A stretch of DNA of 64,000 nucleotides from an uncultured Eubacteriales bacterium (GTDB lineage Bacteria > Bacillota > Clostridia > Christensenellales > Aristaeellaceae): the NCBI GenBank assembly GCA_900542445.1, contig UQNN01000013.1:1-64000 (forward strand), given 5' to 3'. The position numbers and the translations under genes were made by a program. Shown piece after piece: positions 50,182-56,624 of this stretch; the stretch's first letter is position 1, and the number at the start of each line of letters is the position of its first letter. Under the pieces are notes generated by a model, which made no database searches, had not been told where the DNA came from, and saw nothing but the letters and a program-made list of their open reading frames with translations.

Positions 50182-51549
50182 TTGAAGCAGTACTGTAAGC
50201 GCGTGAATATCCGCAGCATCTACTTTATCAAGCATTGCATTTATGCCTGCTTGGATGGTAAATGGACGCGGCGGGATGTACACGAGCTGCTTGCCGAGTT
50301 TTCAGACATGGACGCGGATGAAGTCGGTCGCTATGCGCGCGATTTATCGGAGCGTTCGCGGCTTTTTCCTGTTGTCGATACGCTGGCAGCATATATCCAG
50401 AAATGCCTGAAAAACCACGACATTCATCTCAGACGCGCGCGGATCAGGAAGATTCAAGACGGTATTGCAAAGAAGCAGCGAAACATTTGTATCGCTTCGA
50501 TGCTTCAACAGATTTATGATTACATCGCAAAGATAGGTTTGCAGGAGCTTTTTGACGCGAAATTCGCGCCGCATCAGTGCGCGACGATTCCCGGACGCGG
50601 GCAAATCTACGGCAAGAAGTTTAACGAGCGCTGGCTGCGTGAGCAGCGCGTGACCATGCGTGGCGGGAAAGCCGTGGGGAAAAGCCCTGTATCGCGCTAT
50701 GCCATCGAGGCGGACGTGCGCAAGTGCTACCCGTCCATGTCCATCGGGCAGCTCAAGAAGCACCTCCGGCGTGACGTGCGAAACCCGGAGCTTTTGTGGC
50801 TGACGGAGTACCTGATCGACAAGATGACGCGGGAACAGCACAACCTGCACCGGCGCAAGCTGACGGCGGAAACGCGGTTTTCGGACGGCGGGGGCTTGCA
50901 GGGACGGCGCGTTCGACGCGGCATATCTATCGGGTCGTATCTGTCCTGCAATCTGTGTAACTACATCATATCGTATGCGTGGCATTATCTGATGCAGCAG
51001 GCGGTACGATGGGAGATGCGCAGGGGCAAGCGGACGCGCGTGCGGATGGTGACGCATTGCGATATCTACATGGACAATTTTCAGATTTTTGGCAGCAACA
51101 AGCGCGACCTGATGCGCGTGGAGCGGATGCTTGAAAAGTACATGCGCAAGGAGCTGGGCATGCGGATTAAAGGCTGCTGGCGGCTGTATCGGCTTGACTA
51201 TCTGGACAAGCAGGGCAGGCACCACGGCAGCCCGGCAGACGGCATGGGCTATGTGGTCTATCGCGATAAGACGCGGATGCGCGGACGGATTTTCCTTCGT
51301 GCGCGGCGGAAGTATGCACGCATGGAAAAGCTCAAGCGGCAGAAAAAGCGCCCGTCCAAGCGGCTTTGCGGCGGCGTGATTTCCTATCATGGCTGGTTTG
51401 ACCACATCGAGGCGCGCGGATGGCAGCGAAAAAACGACTTCAAGTATAGCATTTTCAGGACTGCCCGCAGGGAGATGGGCAGGTACGCAAGGGAGGAAGT
51501 GCAGCATGATCGACTTTGTGCGATCCAGCGAGCCGCTCTCGCCGGTTAG
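50182..51549 (+). CDS. DGR-type reverse transcriptase
   Basis: 455 residues from a TTG (AAAGGGG upstream; GTG at 50202 is an alternative). Motif with first catalytic Asp: IEADVRKCYPSM (D178); RT4-like RRGISIGSYLSCNL (245-258); active-site motif DIYMDNF with Y296-M297-D298-N299, where YxDD is expected; thumb-side LGYxF-like GMGYVVYRDK; basic C-terminus. N-terminal 130 residues are helical and basic. It would copy the template RNA with errors at adenines. Minus-strand frames here are shadows. Confidence 0.88.
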   Translation: MKQYCKRVNIRSIYFIKHCIYACLDGKWTRRDVHELLAEFSDMDADEVGRYARDLSERSRLFPVVDTLAAYIQKCLKNHDIHLRRARIRKIQDGIAKKQRNICIASMLQQIYDYIAKIGLQELFDAKFAPHQCATIPGRGQIYGKKFNERWLREQRVTMRGGKAVGKSPVSRYAIEADVRKCYPSMSIGQLKKHLRRDVRNPELLWLTEYLIDKMTREQHNLHRRKLTAETRFSDGGGLQGRRVRRGISIGSYLSCNLCNYIISYAWHYLMQQAVRWEMRRGKRTRVRMVTHCDIYMDNFQIFGSNKRDLMRVERMLEKYMRKELGMRIKGCWRLYRLDYLDKQGRHHGSPADGMGYVVYRDKTRMRGRIFLRARRKYARMEKLKRQKKRPSKRLCGGVISYHGWFDHIEARGWQRKNDFKYSIFRTARREMGRYAREEVQHDRLCAIQRAALAG

Positions 51550-51859
51550 GGCAGTCGCCCGCGCCGGAGGCGGCACGGATATCTGGCTCAGGAAAAATAT
51601 TCAAGGTCCTCTTACCGAGCAATCGGGGGAGGACTTTTCTGATGCCTATTATGAGGCGGAGGAAGCGTTTCTGCGGGCGGAGGAAACCGTCGGCGCGGAG
51701 GACGTGGAAGCCGCTTTTGACAGCTACTGGGGCAAGGCGGCGGATTATGACCCGCATGTGCCGATGCCGACAGACAAGGAACGCATCGCGCAGCTTGAGG
51801 AGCAGAACACGATGCTGACCGAGTGCATTTTGGAAATGAGCGAGATCGTCTATGGCTAA
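51506..51859 (+). CDS. XkdW-like small tail-region protein
   Basis: 117 residues from ATG 51506 (GGGAGGAAGTGCAGC upstream), starting inside the reverse transcriptase 3' end. Acidic middle, C-terminal coiled coil (IAQLEEQNTMLTECILEM) as in XkdW-type proteins placed just before XkdX-like genes. Not similar to Avd. Confidence 0.55.
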   Translation: MIDFVRSSEPLSPVRAVARAGGGTDIWLRKNIQGPLTEQSGEDFSDAYYEAEEAFLRAEETVGAEDVEAAFDSYWGKAADYDPHVPMPTDKERIAQLEEQNTMLTECILEMSEIVYG

Positions 51860-51911
51860 ATGGGCGACCTCGCTTTTATTTCAGATTCTTTTCGGGAAAG
51901 GAGGCGAGGAT

Positions 51912-52040
51912 ATGATGGCGATGCTTTGGGCGCAGCAGATCATGCTGGGCAAAAAGACGTTTGCGCAGGTTCCGGCGAAGCTGCGCGAGCAGGTGCGCGA
52001 GCTGCTGGTGGACAGCGGCGTGGGCGAGCTGGCGGAGTAA
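51912..52040 (+). CDS. CD1375/XkdX-like small protein
   Basis: 42 residues from ATG 51912, preceded by AAAGGAGGCGAGG. AQQIMLGKKTFAQVPAKL, then REQVRELL, is the family pattern; such proteins lie between tail and lysis genes. Function unknown. Confidence 0.75.
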   Translation: MMAMLWAQQIMLGKKTFAQVPAKLREQVRELLVDSGVGELAE

Positions 52041-52106
52041 ACGACGGGGACGGGGCGGCAGAAATGCCGCTCTTTTTTGAACGAATGGAGGGGTGAACAT
52101 GACGGC

Positions 52107-52199
52107 ATGACGGTGTTTATTGTGTTGGCGGGGCTGTTCCTGCTCGCTGTCGGCATCGGCAGGTTTATTCATGTTGGAGGGAGCGACCGGGATGATTAA
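52107..52199 (+). CDS. Tiny membrane protein before the endolysin
   Basis: 30 residues, one hydrophobic helix (VFIVLAGLFLLAVGIG). An ATG three codons upstream (52099) opens a mini-ORF ATG-ACG-GCA-TGA whose stop overlaps this start, so the mini-ORF may act as a translational lead. Overlaps the endolysin start. Could take part in lysis. Confidence 0.5.
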   Translation: MTVFIVLAGLFLLAVGIGRFIHVGGSDRDD

Positions 52200-52947
52200 A
52201 GCGGCAGACGCGATTGCGGCGGCTCGTGCGCTCAAAGGCACGAGTTACGAGGTGATCGACTGCATCAACCTCATTAAAAAGATTATTCGTACAGCGCCGG
52301 GCGGTGTGAGCAGCTATACCACGGCGGGAACCAATGCGCTGTGGGACAGCGATGCGAACAGCGCGAAGTACCGCGATCTGACGTGGAAGCAGGAAGGCAT
52401 TGCAGGGGCAAAGCCGGGGATGCTGGCGTTTATGGGCGTGGGTACGGGCGACGTGAATCACGTCGGGCTGGTGACGGAGTGCGGTACGGTGCTCCACAGC
52501 AGTAAGAGCCGGGGGTGCGTGGTGGAAACCGAGCTGACCGCCAAGGACGGTTGGAACGGGCTGGGCGTGCATCGGATGATTGGGGTGAACGGGCAAGTGA
52601 ATGACGAGGATGCTCAAATTGATGTGAAGTACCCTATTGGGGAATATACGGTATCCTATGAAAATGGTCTGCGGTTACGCAAACGCCCCAGTTTGACGGG
52701 AGCATATATGCTCACGATGCCATGCGGCGCGAAACTGACTGTCACCGAGGTTGATGGGGATTGGGGCAAGGTTACGTACAAGGGGCATCAGGGCTGGTGT
52801 TCGCTGACCTACTGTAACAAGGTGGGTGAGCAGGAAGCTGCTGGAGAAGATGAGCAGATCGTGATTCGGGCGACGCGTCAGCAATGGCTGGCGGTGTGCG
52901 ACGGTGATATGACCATCATTCAGGCGGCGCTGGCAGGTGACGACTGA
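52192..52947 (+). CDS. Endolysin, NlpC/P60-like with SH3-type domain
   Basis: 251 residues from ATG 52192 after TGGAGGGAGCGACCGGG. Catalytic Cys24 (EVIDCINLI) and His90 (DVNHVGLV) fit an NlpC/P60 cysteine peptidase that cuts peptidoglycan peptides. Residues about 155-225 form an SH3b wall-binding domain (YENGLRLRKRPS, WGKVTYKGHQGWCSL). TGATG overlap with the next gene. Confidence 0.85.
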   Translation: MIKAADAIAAARALKGTSYEVIDCINLIKKIIRTAPGGVSSYTTAGTNALWDSDANSAKYRDLTWKQEGIAGAKPGMLAFMGVGTGDVNHVGLVTECGTVLHSSKSRGCVVETELTAKDGWNGLGVHRMIGVNGQVNDEDAQIDVKYPIGEYTVSYENGLRLRKRPSLTGAYMLTMPCGAKLTVTEVDGDWGKVTYKGHQGWCSLTYCNKVGEQEAAGEDEQIVIRATRQQWLAVCDGDMTIIQAALAGDD

Positions 52948-53192
52948 TGCGATACAGCAAGATCATCGTCGCCGTCTGTATCGGTTTGGCTATTGTGTAT
53001 GCGGCAGTAACACTCGTCGGTTACTATCTGCTTGGGCTTGAGCCGCCGGGCGAGCTGACGAAGTATCTGTATACCTGCATCATCGGTGAGCTTGTTGCGC
53101 TGGCGTTTAAGTCGGCGGTTGGAGACACAACCGAGGCGCGGAAAACGAAAACAAACACAACAGGCGACGAGGGGAAGGGAGCCGCCGGATAA
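52947..53192 (+). CDS. Small membrane protein of the lysis cassette
   Basis: 81 residues, two transmembrane helices (about 4-30 and 38-58), charged C-terminus: holin-like topology. It starts in overlap with the endolysin stop. Confidence 0.6.
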   Translation: MRYSKIIVAVCIGLAIVYAAVTLVGYYLLGLEPPGELTKYLYTCIIGELVALAFKSAVGDTTEARKTKTNTTGDEGKGAAG

Positions 53193-53204
53193 TGGGAGGG
53201 AAAG

Positions 53205-53531
53205 ATGAAAGAATTGGCAGGTGTGACGCCAGATCAATGGGGCGGCTTTGTGCTGGTTTTGGCGGGAATTTTGGCAACCATCGTTTTAATTAGCAGTGCA
53301 ATTAAAGCGGTGCGTGAAATGGCCAAGCCGCAGGAGGATTTGAAAAAGGAAGTCAAGCGGCATGCGGAGTGCCTCGACCGAGACAATAAGCGCATCGCCG
53401 AGCAGGAAGAAATGACGCGGCTCACATTGAGAGGGGTCAACGCCCTTTTGAATCACGAAATCACGGGAAACGGTATCGAAAATCTGAAAAAAGTGCGCGA
53501 CGATATCACGGAACATTTGATTGACAGATAA
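53205..53531 (+). CDS. Membrane protein with coiled coil, lysis cassette
   Basis: 108 residues: one transmembrane helix (about 12-36), then a charged coiled coil (about 40-108). Resembles hemolysin-XhlA-like or regulator partners of holins by layout. GGGAGGGAAAG precedes the ATG. Confidence 0.55.
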   Translation: MKELAGVTPDQWGGFVLVLAGILATIVLISSAIKAVREMAKPQEDLKKEVKRHAECLDRDNKRIAEQEEMTRLTLRGVNALLNHEITGNGIENLKKVRDDITEHLIDR

Positions 53532-53547
53532 TAAGGAGGAAACATCT

Positions 53548-53907
53548 ATGACGACTACCATTGACATCACCCCTTTGATCGAGGTTTTGCTTACGCTGCT
53601 TGGCGCGATTATTGCGCGATATGCCGTGCCGTACTTCAAGGCGATGCTGACCAACGCGCAGCAGGAGCATGTGCGGGAGCTGGTTCACATTGCCGTTTAC
53701 GCGGCTGAAAAGCTGTATGGCAGTGGTTACGGGCAGGAAAAGCTCAACTATGCGGTCGAAATTCTCAAGGCGCATGGGATTGTGCTGGACAAAGAGCGTC
53801 TGAACGCCTACATTGATGCAGCCATCAAAGAAATGGAGCAAAGCGAGGTTCCGAAGCTCGAAGCGGTTGAAATTCCGCAGATTGAAGCAGCTAAGGCCGT
53901 TGAGTGA
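53548..53907 (+). CDS. Holin, LLH family
   Basis: 119 residues from ATG 53548 (AAGGAGGAAACATCT upstream). N-terminal transmembrane helix (about 8-30) followed by AMLTNAQQEHVRELVHIAVYAAEKLYG, the LLH holin signature. Forms membrane lesions timing lysis. Last gene before a strong terminator. Confidence 0.85.
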   Translation: MTTTIDITPLIEVLLTLLGAIIARYAVPYFKAMLTNAQQEHVRELVHIAVYAAEKLYGSGYGQEKLNYAVEILKAHGIVLDKERLNAYIDAAIKEMEQSEVPKLEAVEIPQIEAAKAVE

Positions 53908-53913
53908 GTGTCG

Positions 53914-53943
53914 CCCCGGAGAGAAATCTCCGGGGTGTTTTTT
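53914..53943 (+). terminator. Late operon terminator
   Basis: CCCCGGAGA-GAAA-TCTCCGGGG followed by TGTTTTTT. Confidence 0.92.
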
Positions 53944-53979
53944 CTTGCTCTAAAACTATGAAAATAGTTGAAAAAAGTA

Positions 53980-54008
53980 TTTACAAAATGCCGAAAATGG
54001 TATATAAT
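53980..54008 (+). promoter_or_regulatory. Independent promoter of the right-end genes
   Basis: TTTACA (53980-53985), 17-bp spacer, TATAAT (54003-54008), just after the late terminator. Confidence 0.75.
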
Positions 54009-54054
54009 AAATGCGTCGGATGGGAAAACCACTGACAGAAAGGCGGTGGATACG

Positions 54055-54201
54055 ATGGATGAAAAAGAGGTGGTCGGCATGACCGACAAGCAGTTTGAAA
54101 CGGTGCTGAAACAAATTCTGCTGTATGCGAAGAAAGCAGAAAACAAAGAGGAGATCATCAAATATCTTGAAGAAATGATGGCGGACGACAAAAAAGCCTG
54201 A
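54055..54201 (+). CDS. Small acidic/basic helical protein, unknown
   Basis: 48 residues from ATG 54055 (AAAGGCGGTGG upstream); helical, charged (LLYAKKAENKEEIIKYLEE). First gene of the right-end unit. A GC-rich imperfect hairpin with T-rich 3' side (about 54230-54275) follows. Confidence 0.5.
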   Translation: MDEKEVVGMTDKQFETVLKQILLYAKKAENKEEIIKYLEEMMADDKKA

Positions 54202-54316
54202 CCCGGGGCAACGGGACAGGCAAAGCCACAAGGGGAGGGCGGAACGACACCGCCGCCGCTCTCCCTTCCTTTTCTATTCTATCATTATTATGGCGATGTG
54301 GCAAGAGGGAAAGCTT

Positions 54317-54547
54317 ATGGAAGGGCATAAAGCTCCGCGAGAGCGCGGAAATGATTCGCCGCTTGCGCGGGCACGGATGGCGGCAGGCATGACACAAGGG
54401 CAACTGGCCTCTGCATTGGGATGCAGTCAGAAGGATGTGAGCAGATGGGAACGAGGCGTTCATTCACCGCGCGTCGATGTGCTTATTAAGATGGCGGATG
54501 TGCTTGGATGCCGAATTGATGATCTTATAGATAGAAGCCGGGGATGA
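54317..54547 (+). CDS. Xre-family regulator at the right end
   Basis: 76 residues from ATG 54317 (GAGGGAAAGCTT upstream). Helix-turn-helix MAAGMTQGQLASALGCSQKDVSRWERG and ADVLGCRIDDLI. With its own promoter beyond the late terminator, it is placed like a moron expressed in the lysogen; it could act on host or phage genes. Confidence 0.75.
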   Translation: MEGHKAPRERGNDSPLARARMAAGMTQGQLASALGCSQKDVSRWERGVHSPRVDVLIKMADVLGCRIDDLIDRSRG

Positions 54548-54561
54548 ACCGGCTTTTTTCT
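54535..54561 (+). terminator. Terminator of the right-end regulator gene
   Basis: AAGCCGG/CCGGCTT with a seven-base loop, then TTTTTC, overlapping the stop codon. Confidence 0.85.
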
Positions 54562-54568
54562 TTTTCTT

Positions 54569-54591
54569 TTTGACTACCGTTTTGACTACCA
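54569..54591 (+). promoter_or_regulatory. Putative right arm-type integrase binding sites
   Basis: The same 23 bases as 1949-1971: two direct TTTGACTACC units, 112 bases inside the right attachment repeat. Between here and 54702 no gene is seen. Confidence 0.7.
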
Positions 54592-54702
54592 CAAAAATCC
54601 GAAACGAGTCAAAGAACGCCGTAAAAAGCGCATTTTGCCAAAGGATTTTTTTGAGCGATTCAGAAGAAGATACGGAAAGATAAGAAAAAATGTAGATAAT
54701 AC

Positions 54703-54790
54703 AAAGAAAAACCCTCAACGGCGCGAAGCTCGTCAAGGGTTTTTGTGGTGCACCCAACAGGATTCGAACCTGTGGCCTTTTGATTCGTAG
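54703..54790. repeat. Right attachment site repeat (attR)
   Basis: Identical over 88 bases to 1801-1888. It supplies the anticodon, 3' half and terminator of the functional tRNA-Arg, so integration keeps the tRNA intact. Confidence 0.95.
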
Positions 54791-54822
54791 TCAAACGCTC
54801 TATCCAGCTGAGCTATGGGTGC
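54746..54822 (-). tRNA. tRNA-Arg(ACG)
   Basis: 77 bases with CCA. Acceptor GCACCCA/TGGGTGC, D-arm AGCTCAGCTGGATAGAGC, anticodon loop CTACGAA (anticodon ACG at 54788-54786), T-loop TTCGAAT. Its 5' half is host DNA and its 3' half comes from the phage repeat. A terminator (CCCTTGACGAGC/GCCGTTGAGGG) follows inside the repeat. Confidence 0.97.
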
Positions 54823-55120
54823 AATCTTCATTTTTTTATTCCGGTCACTTGGAACGAAAATGATTATACCGCGAATTGCAGAGAATGTCAATACTTTTTT
54901 AAAAATTATTTTCCATTTTCTTGCCTTGTGCCCGAAACGCTGAATTTCTGCAAAAACCAGAGCGACTTTTGGGGGATGAGCGACGGCGGGGAAAGAGCGA
55001 AAGGAAGATGAATTTTTTTCTTGTTTAAACAAGAAAAAAGCGTCGAAAACCGGGAAAAAGTGAGATGAAAGAGAATGGGCGGCAAAGAAATGAAACATCA
55101 GATGTTTCCAAAAGAAAAAC
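54823..55120. other. AT-rich intergenic stretch with palindromes
   Basis: No gene seen. 54860-54915 is very AT-rich. A perfect 26-bp palindrome lies at 55014-55039 (TTTTTTCTTGTTT and its complement) and a perfect GAAACATC-A-GATGTTTC repeat at 55092-55108. Confidence 0.6.
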
Positions 55121-55290
55121 TGTGGATAAAATGCGTTATCCACAGTTAGAGGACAAAAACGCCGTTTCATCTGTGGACAACTGTGGATAACTTAGTGGAA
55201 AAGTCGATTTTCCTGTGATTTCTATAAAAAATGCTGTGGACAAATCGGGGGATAACTGTGGGGAGATGTTGGAAAACCGGGGGATAACCA
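55121..55290. other. Cluster of DnaA-box-like sequences
   Basis: Perfect TTATCCACA boxes at 55121-55129 (minus), 55136-55144 (plus) and 55182-55190 (minus); one-mismatch TTGTCCACA boxes at 55172-55180 and 55235-55243 (minus); weaker GGGGGATAA-type copies near 55247 and 55279. The first two form an inverted pair. No coding sequence is seen here. Confidence 0.7.
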
Positions 55291-55420
55291 GCGGAAAAGT
55301 TCGACAGAATGGTTGCGAAAAAATAAAATTGGATGGAAATATAAACTTTATGGCGCAGGCGTGTCATCTTTTGGGCACGGTCAGCATATTTGTGGCCGAA
55401 GTCGGGAGAGGGGGACGGCC

Positions 55421-56215
55421 ATGCAGGGGAGAGCGGTTAAATGGGCGTGGCTCACGGCCAGCGCGCTGTGTACGGCGCTGCTGTTTGCCTGCGCCGGGGA
55501 AAACGCTGTGCAGACCTTTCGGGCGCAGCAGCGGACGGAAGAAGCTGCGGGCGTTGAGGAAAGCGGGCAGCTTTCCGGTTATGTGATTGCGCTGGATGCG
55601 GGGCACGGCGGATACGACGGCGGCGCAGTCGGGCGGGTGAGCGGCACGGCGGAAAAGGGGCTGAATCTCGATGTGGCGCAGAGGCTGAAAGCCATTTTGG
55701 AGGCACAGGGCGCCAGAGTCGTGATGACGCGGACGGACGACTATGCGCTGTGCGACGAAGATCCGCCGATTCGCAAAAAGCTTCAGGACATGCAGCGCCG
55801 CGCGGCGATTATCGAAAGCGGCGGCGCGCAGATGGTGCTTTCCATTCATATGAACGAATACGCGGGGCGAAACCAGAGCGGGCCCCAGGCGTTCTATCGG
55901 GAGGGATGTCCGGCCGGACGGCTTTTGGCGGGCGCAATTCAGGACGCGATGAACGAAAAACTCTCCCCCAAAAAGACAAGAACGGCGCTCGGCGGAGATT
56001 ATTACATTCTGACGCTGGGCGTGCCAAGCGTGCTGGTGGAGTGCGGCTTTTTATCCAACGCGAAAGAGGAAGCGCTGCTGCTGACTGAAGATTACCGCCA
56101 GCGGGTCGCGCAGGCGATTGCCAGCGGTGTTTTGGCGTGGGCCAATCTGCCGGAAGAGAAGCCGCAGGCGCTTCCGGCGGTGGACAGGAGCGGCGAACCG
56201 CACGCTGAAACATGA
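55421..56215 (+). CDS. N-acetylmuramoyl-L-alanine amidase (Amidase_3, CwlD-like)
   Basis: 264 residues from ATG 55421 (GGGAGAGGGGGACGGCC upstream). N-terminal membrane segment/signal (about 8-25, possibly a lipoprotein cut at LLFAC). Zinc amidase motifs: LDAGHGGYDGGA, E in the TAEKGLNLD helix, SIHMNEY, and catalytic VLVECGFLSN. Cleaves amide bonds between muramic acid and peptide, as in CwlD for spore cortex; role in sporulation cannot be proven here. Confidence 0.9.
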   Translation: MQGRAVKWAWLTASALCTALLFACAGENAVQTFRAQQRTEEAAGVEESGQLSGYVIALDAGHGGYDGGAVGRVSGTAEKGLNLDVAQRLKAILEAQGARVVMTRTDDYALCDEDPPIRKKLQDMQRRAAIIESGGAQMVLSIHMNEYAGRNQSGPQAFYREGCPAGRLLAGAIQDAMNEKLSPKKTRTALGGDYYILTLGVPSVLVECGFLSNAKEEALLLTEDYRQRVAQAIASGVLAWANLPEEKPQALPAVDRSGEPHAET

Positions 56216-56296
56216 ACATCAGACAACTTGTCAACCTGTTTGATGAAAAGTATTCAGGATTTGACCCAATAACGCATTCTTTCAAAAGAATATGGC

Positions 56297-56325
56297 TTGA
56301 CAGCCTGTGGCCGTCGTGATAAGAT
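56297..56325 (+). promoter_or_regulatory. Promoter of the ilv operon
   Basis: TTGACA (56297-56302), 17-bp spacer, TAAGAT (56320-56325), just upstream of the T-box leader. Confidence 0.7.
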
Positions 56326-56334
56326 ACTTGTAAA

Positions 56335-56597
56335 TATTTCGGCGATGACGAGGAAGAATCCGCGTGGAAACGCTAAGCGAGGGAGCGGCGGTGCGAGGCT
56401 CCTGCGAAGGCGCGCGGGCTGGTCGCCTCGGAGCCGCAGGCTGAATGCCGTATGCGCTGTGTAGGTCTGCCGGTTTTCCTCCGTTACGGGGAAACGAGCA
56501 TGATATGTGTGCTCAATGAGCGTGCGCAGGCACGGAATTTAGGTGGTACCGCGAAAGCAGCCTTTCGCCCTAAAGCGGGGTGAGAGGCTGCTTTTTT
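56335..56597 (+). ncRNA. T-box leader controlling ilvB
   Basis: Contains the T-box core TTTAGGTGGTACCGCG (56538-56553), which pairs with the uncharged tRNA acceptor end, and a terminator AAAGCAGCCT/AGGCTGCTTT (56554-56594) followed by T's. Stem I begins near GATGACGAGGAAGA. The specifier codon could not be placed with confidence; a branched-chain amino acid tRNA (a CTC Leu codon near 56425 is one candidate) is expected from the genes controlled. Confidence 0.9.
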
Positions 56598-56624
56598 AAC
56601 TATCAGGAGGAGTGAACAATTCGG

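Larger units (their letters stand above)
1801..54790. mobile_element. Complete siphovirus-type prophage integrated in tRNA-Arg
   Basis: The element is about 53 kb, bounded by an 88-bp perfect repeat. It contains a full gene set in canonical order: integrase, repressor/Cro, recombination, replication, modification, late regulator, terminase, portal, capsid, connectors, tail tube, chaperones, tape measure, baseplate and fibres, DGR, lysis. Long-tail genes (tube, 1455-residue tape measure) and no sheath gene indicate a siphovirus. No key structural gene looks broken, so it may be inducible. Confidence 0.95.

Noticed and set aside
51506..51859. Possible DGR accessory protein (Avd) after the reverse transcriptase
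   Set aside because: The protein is acidic with a C-terminal coiled coil and matches tail-region XkdW-like proteins by place; Avd is a basic four-helix bundle.
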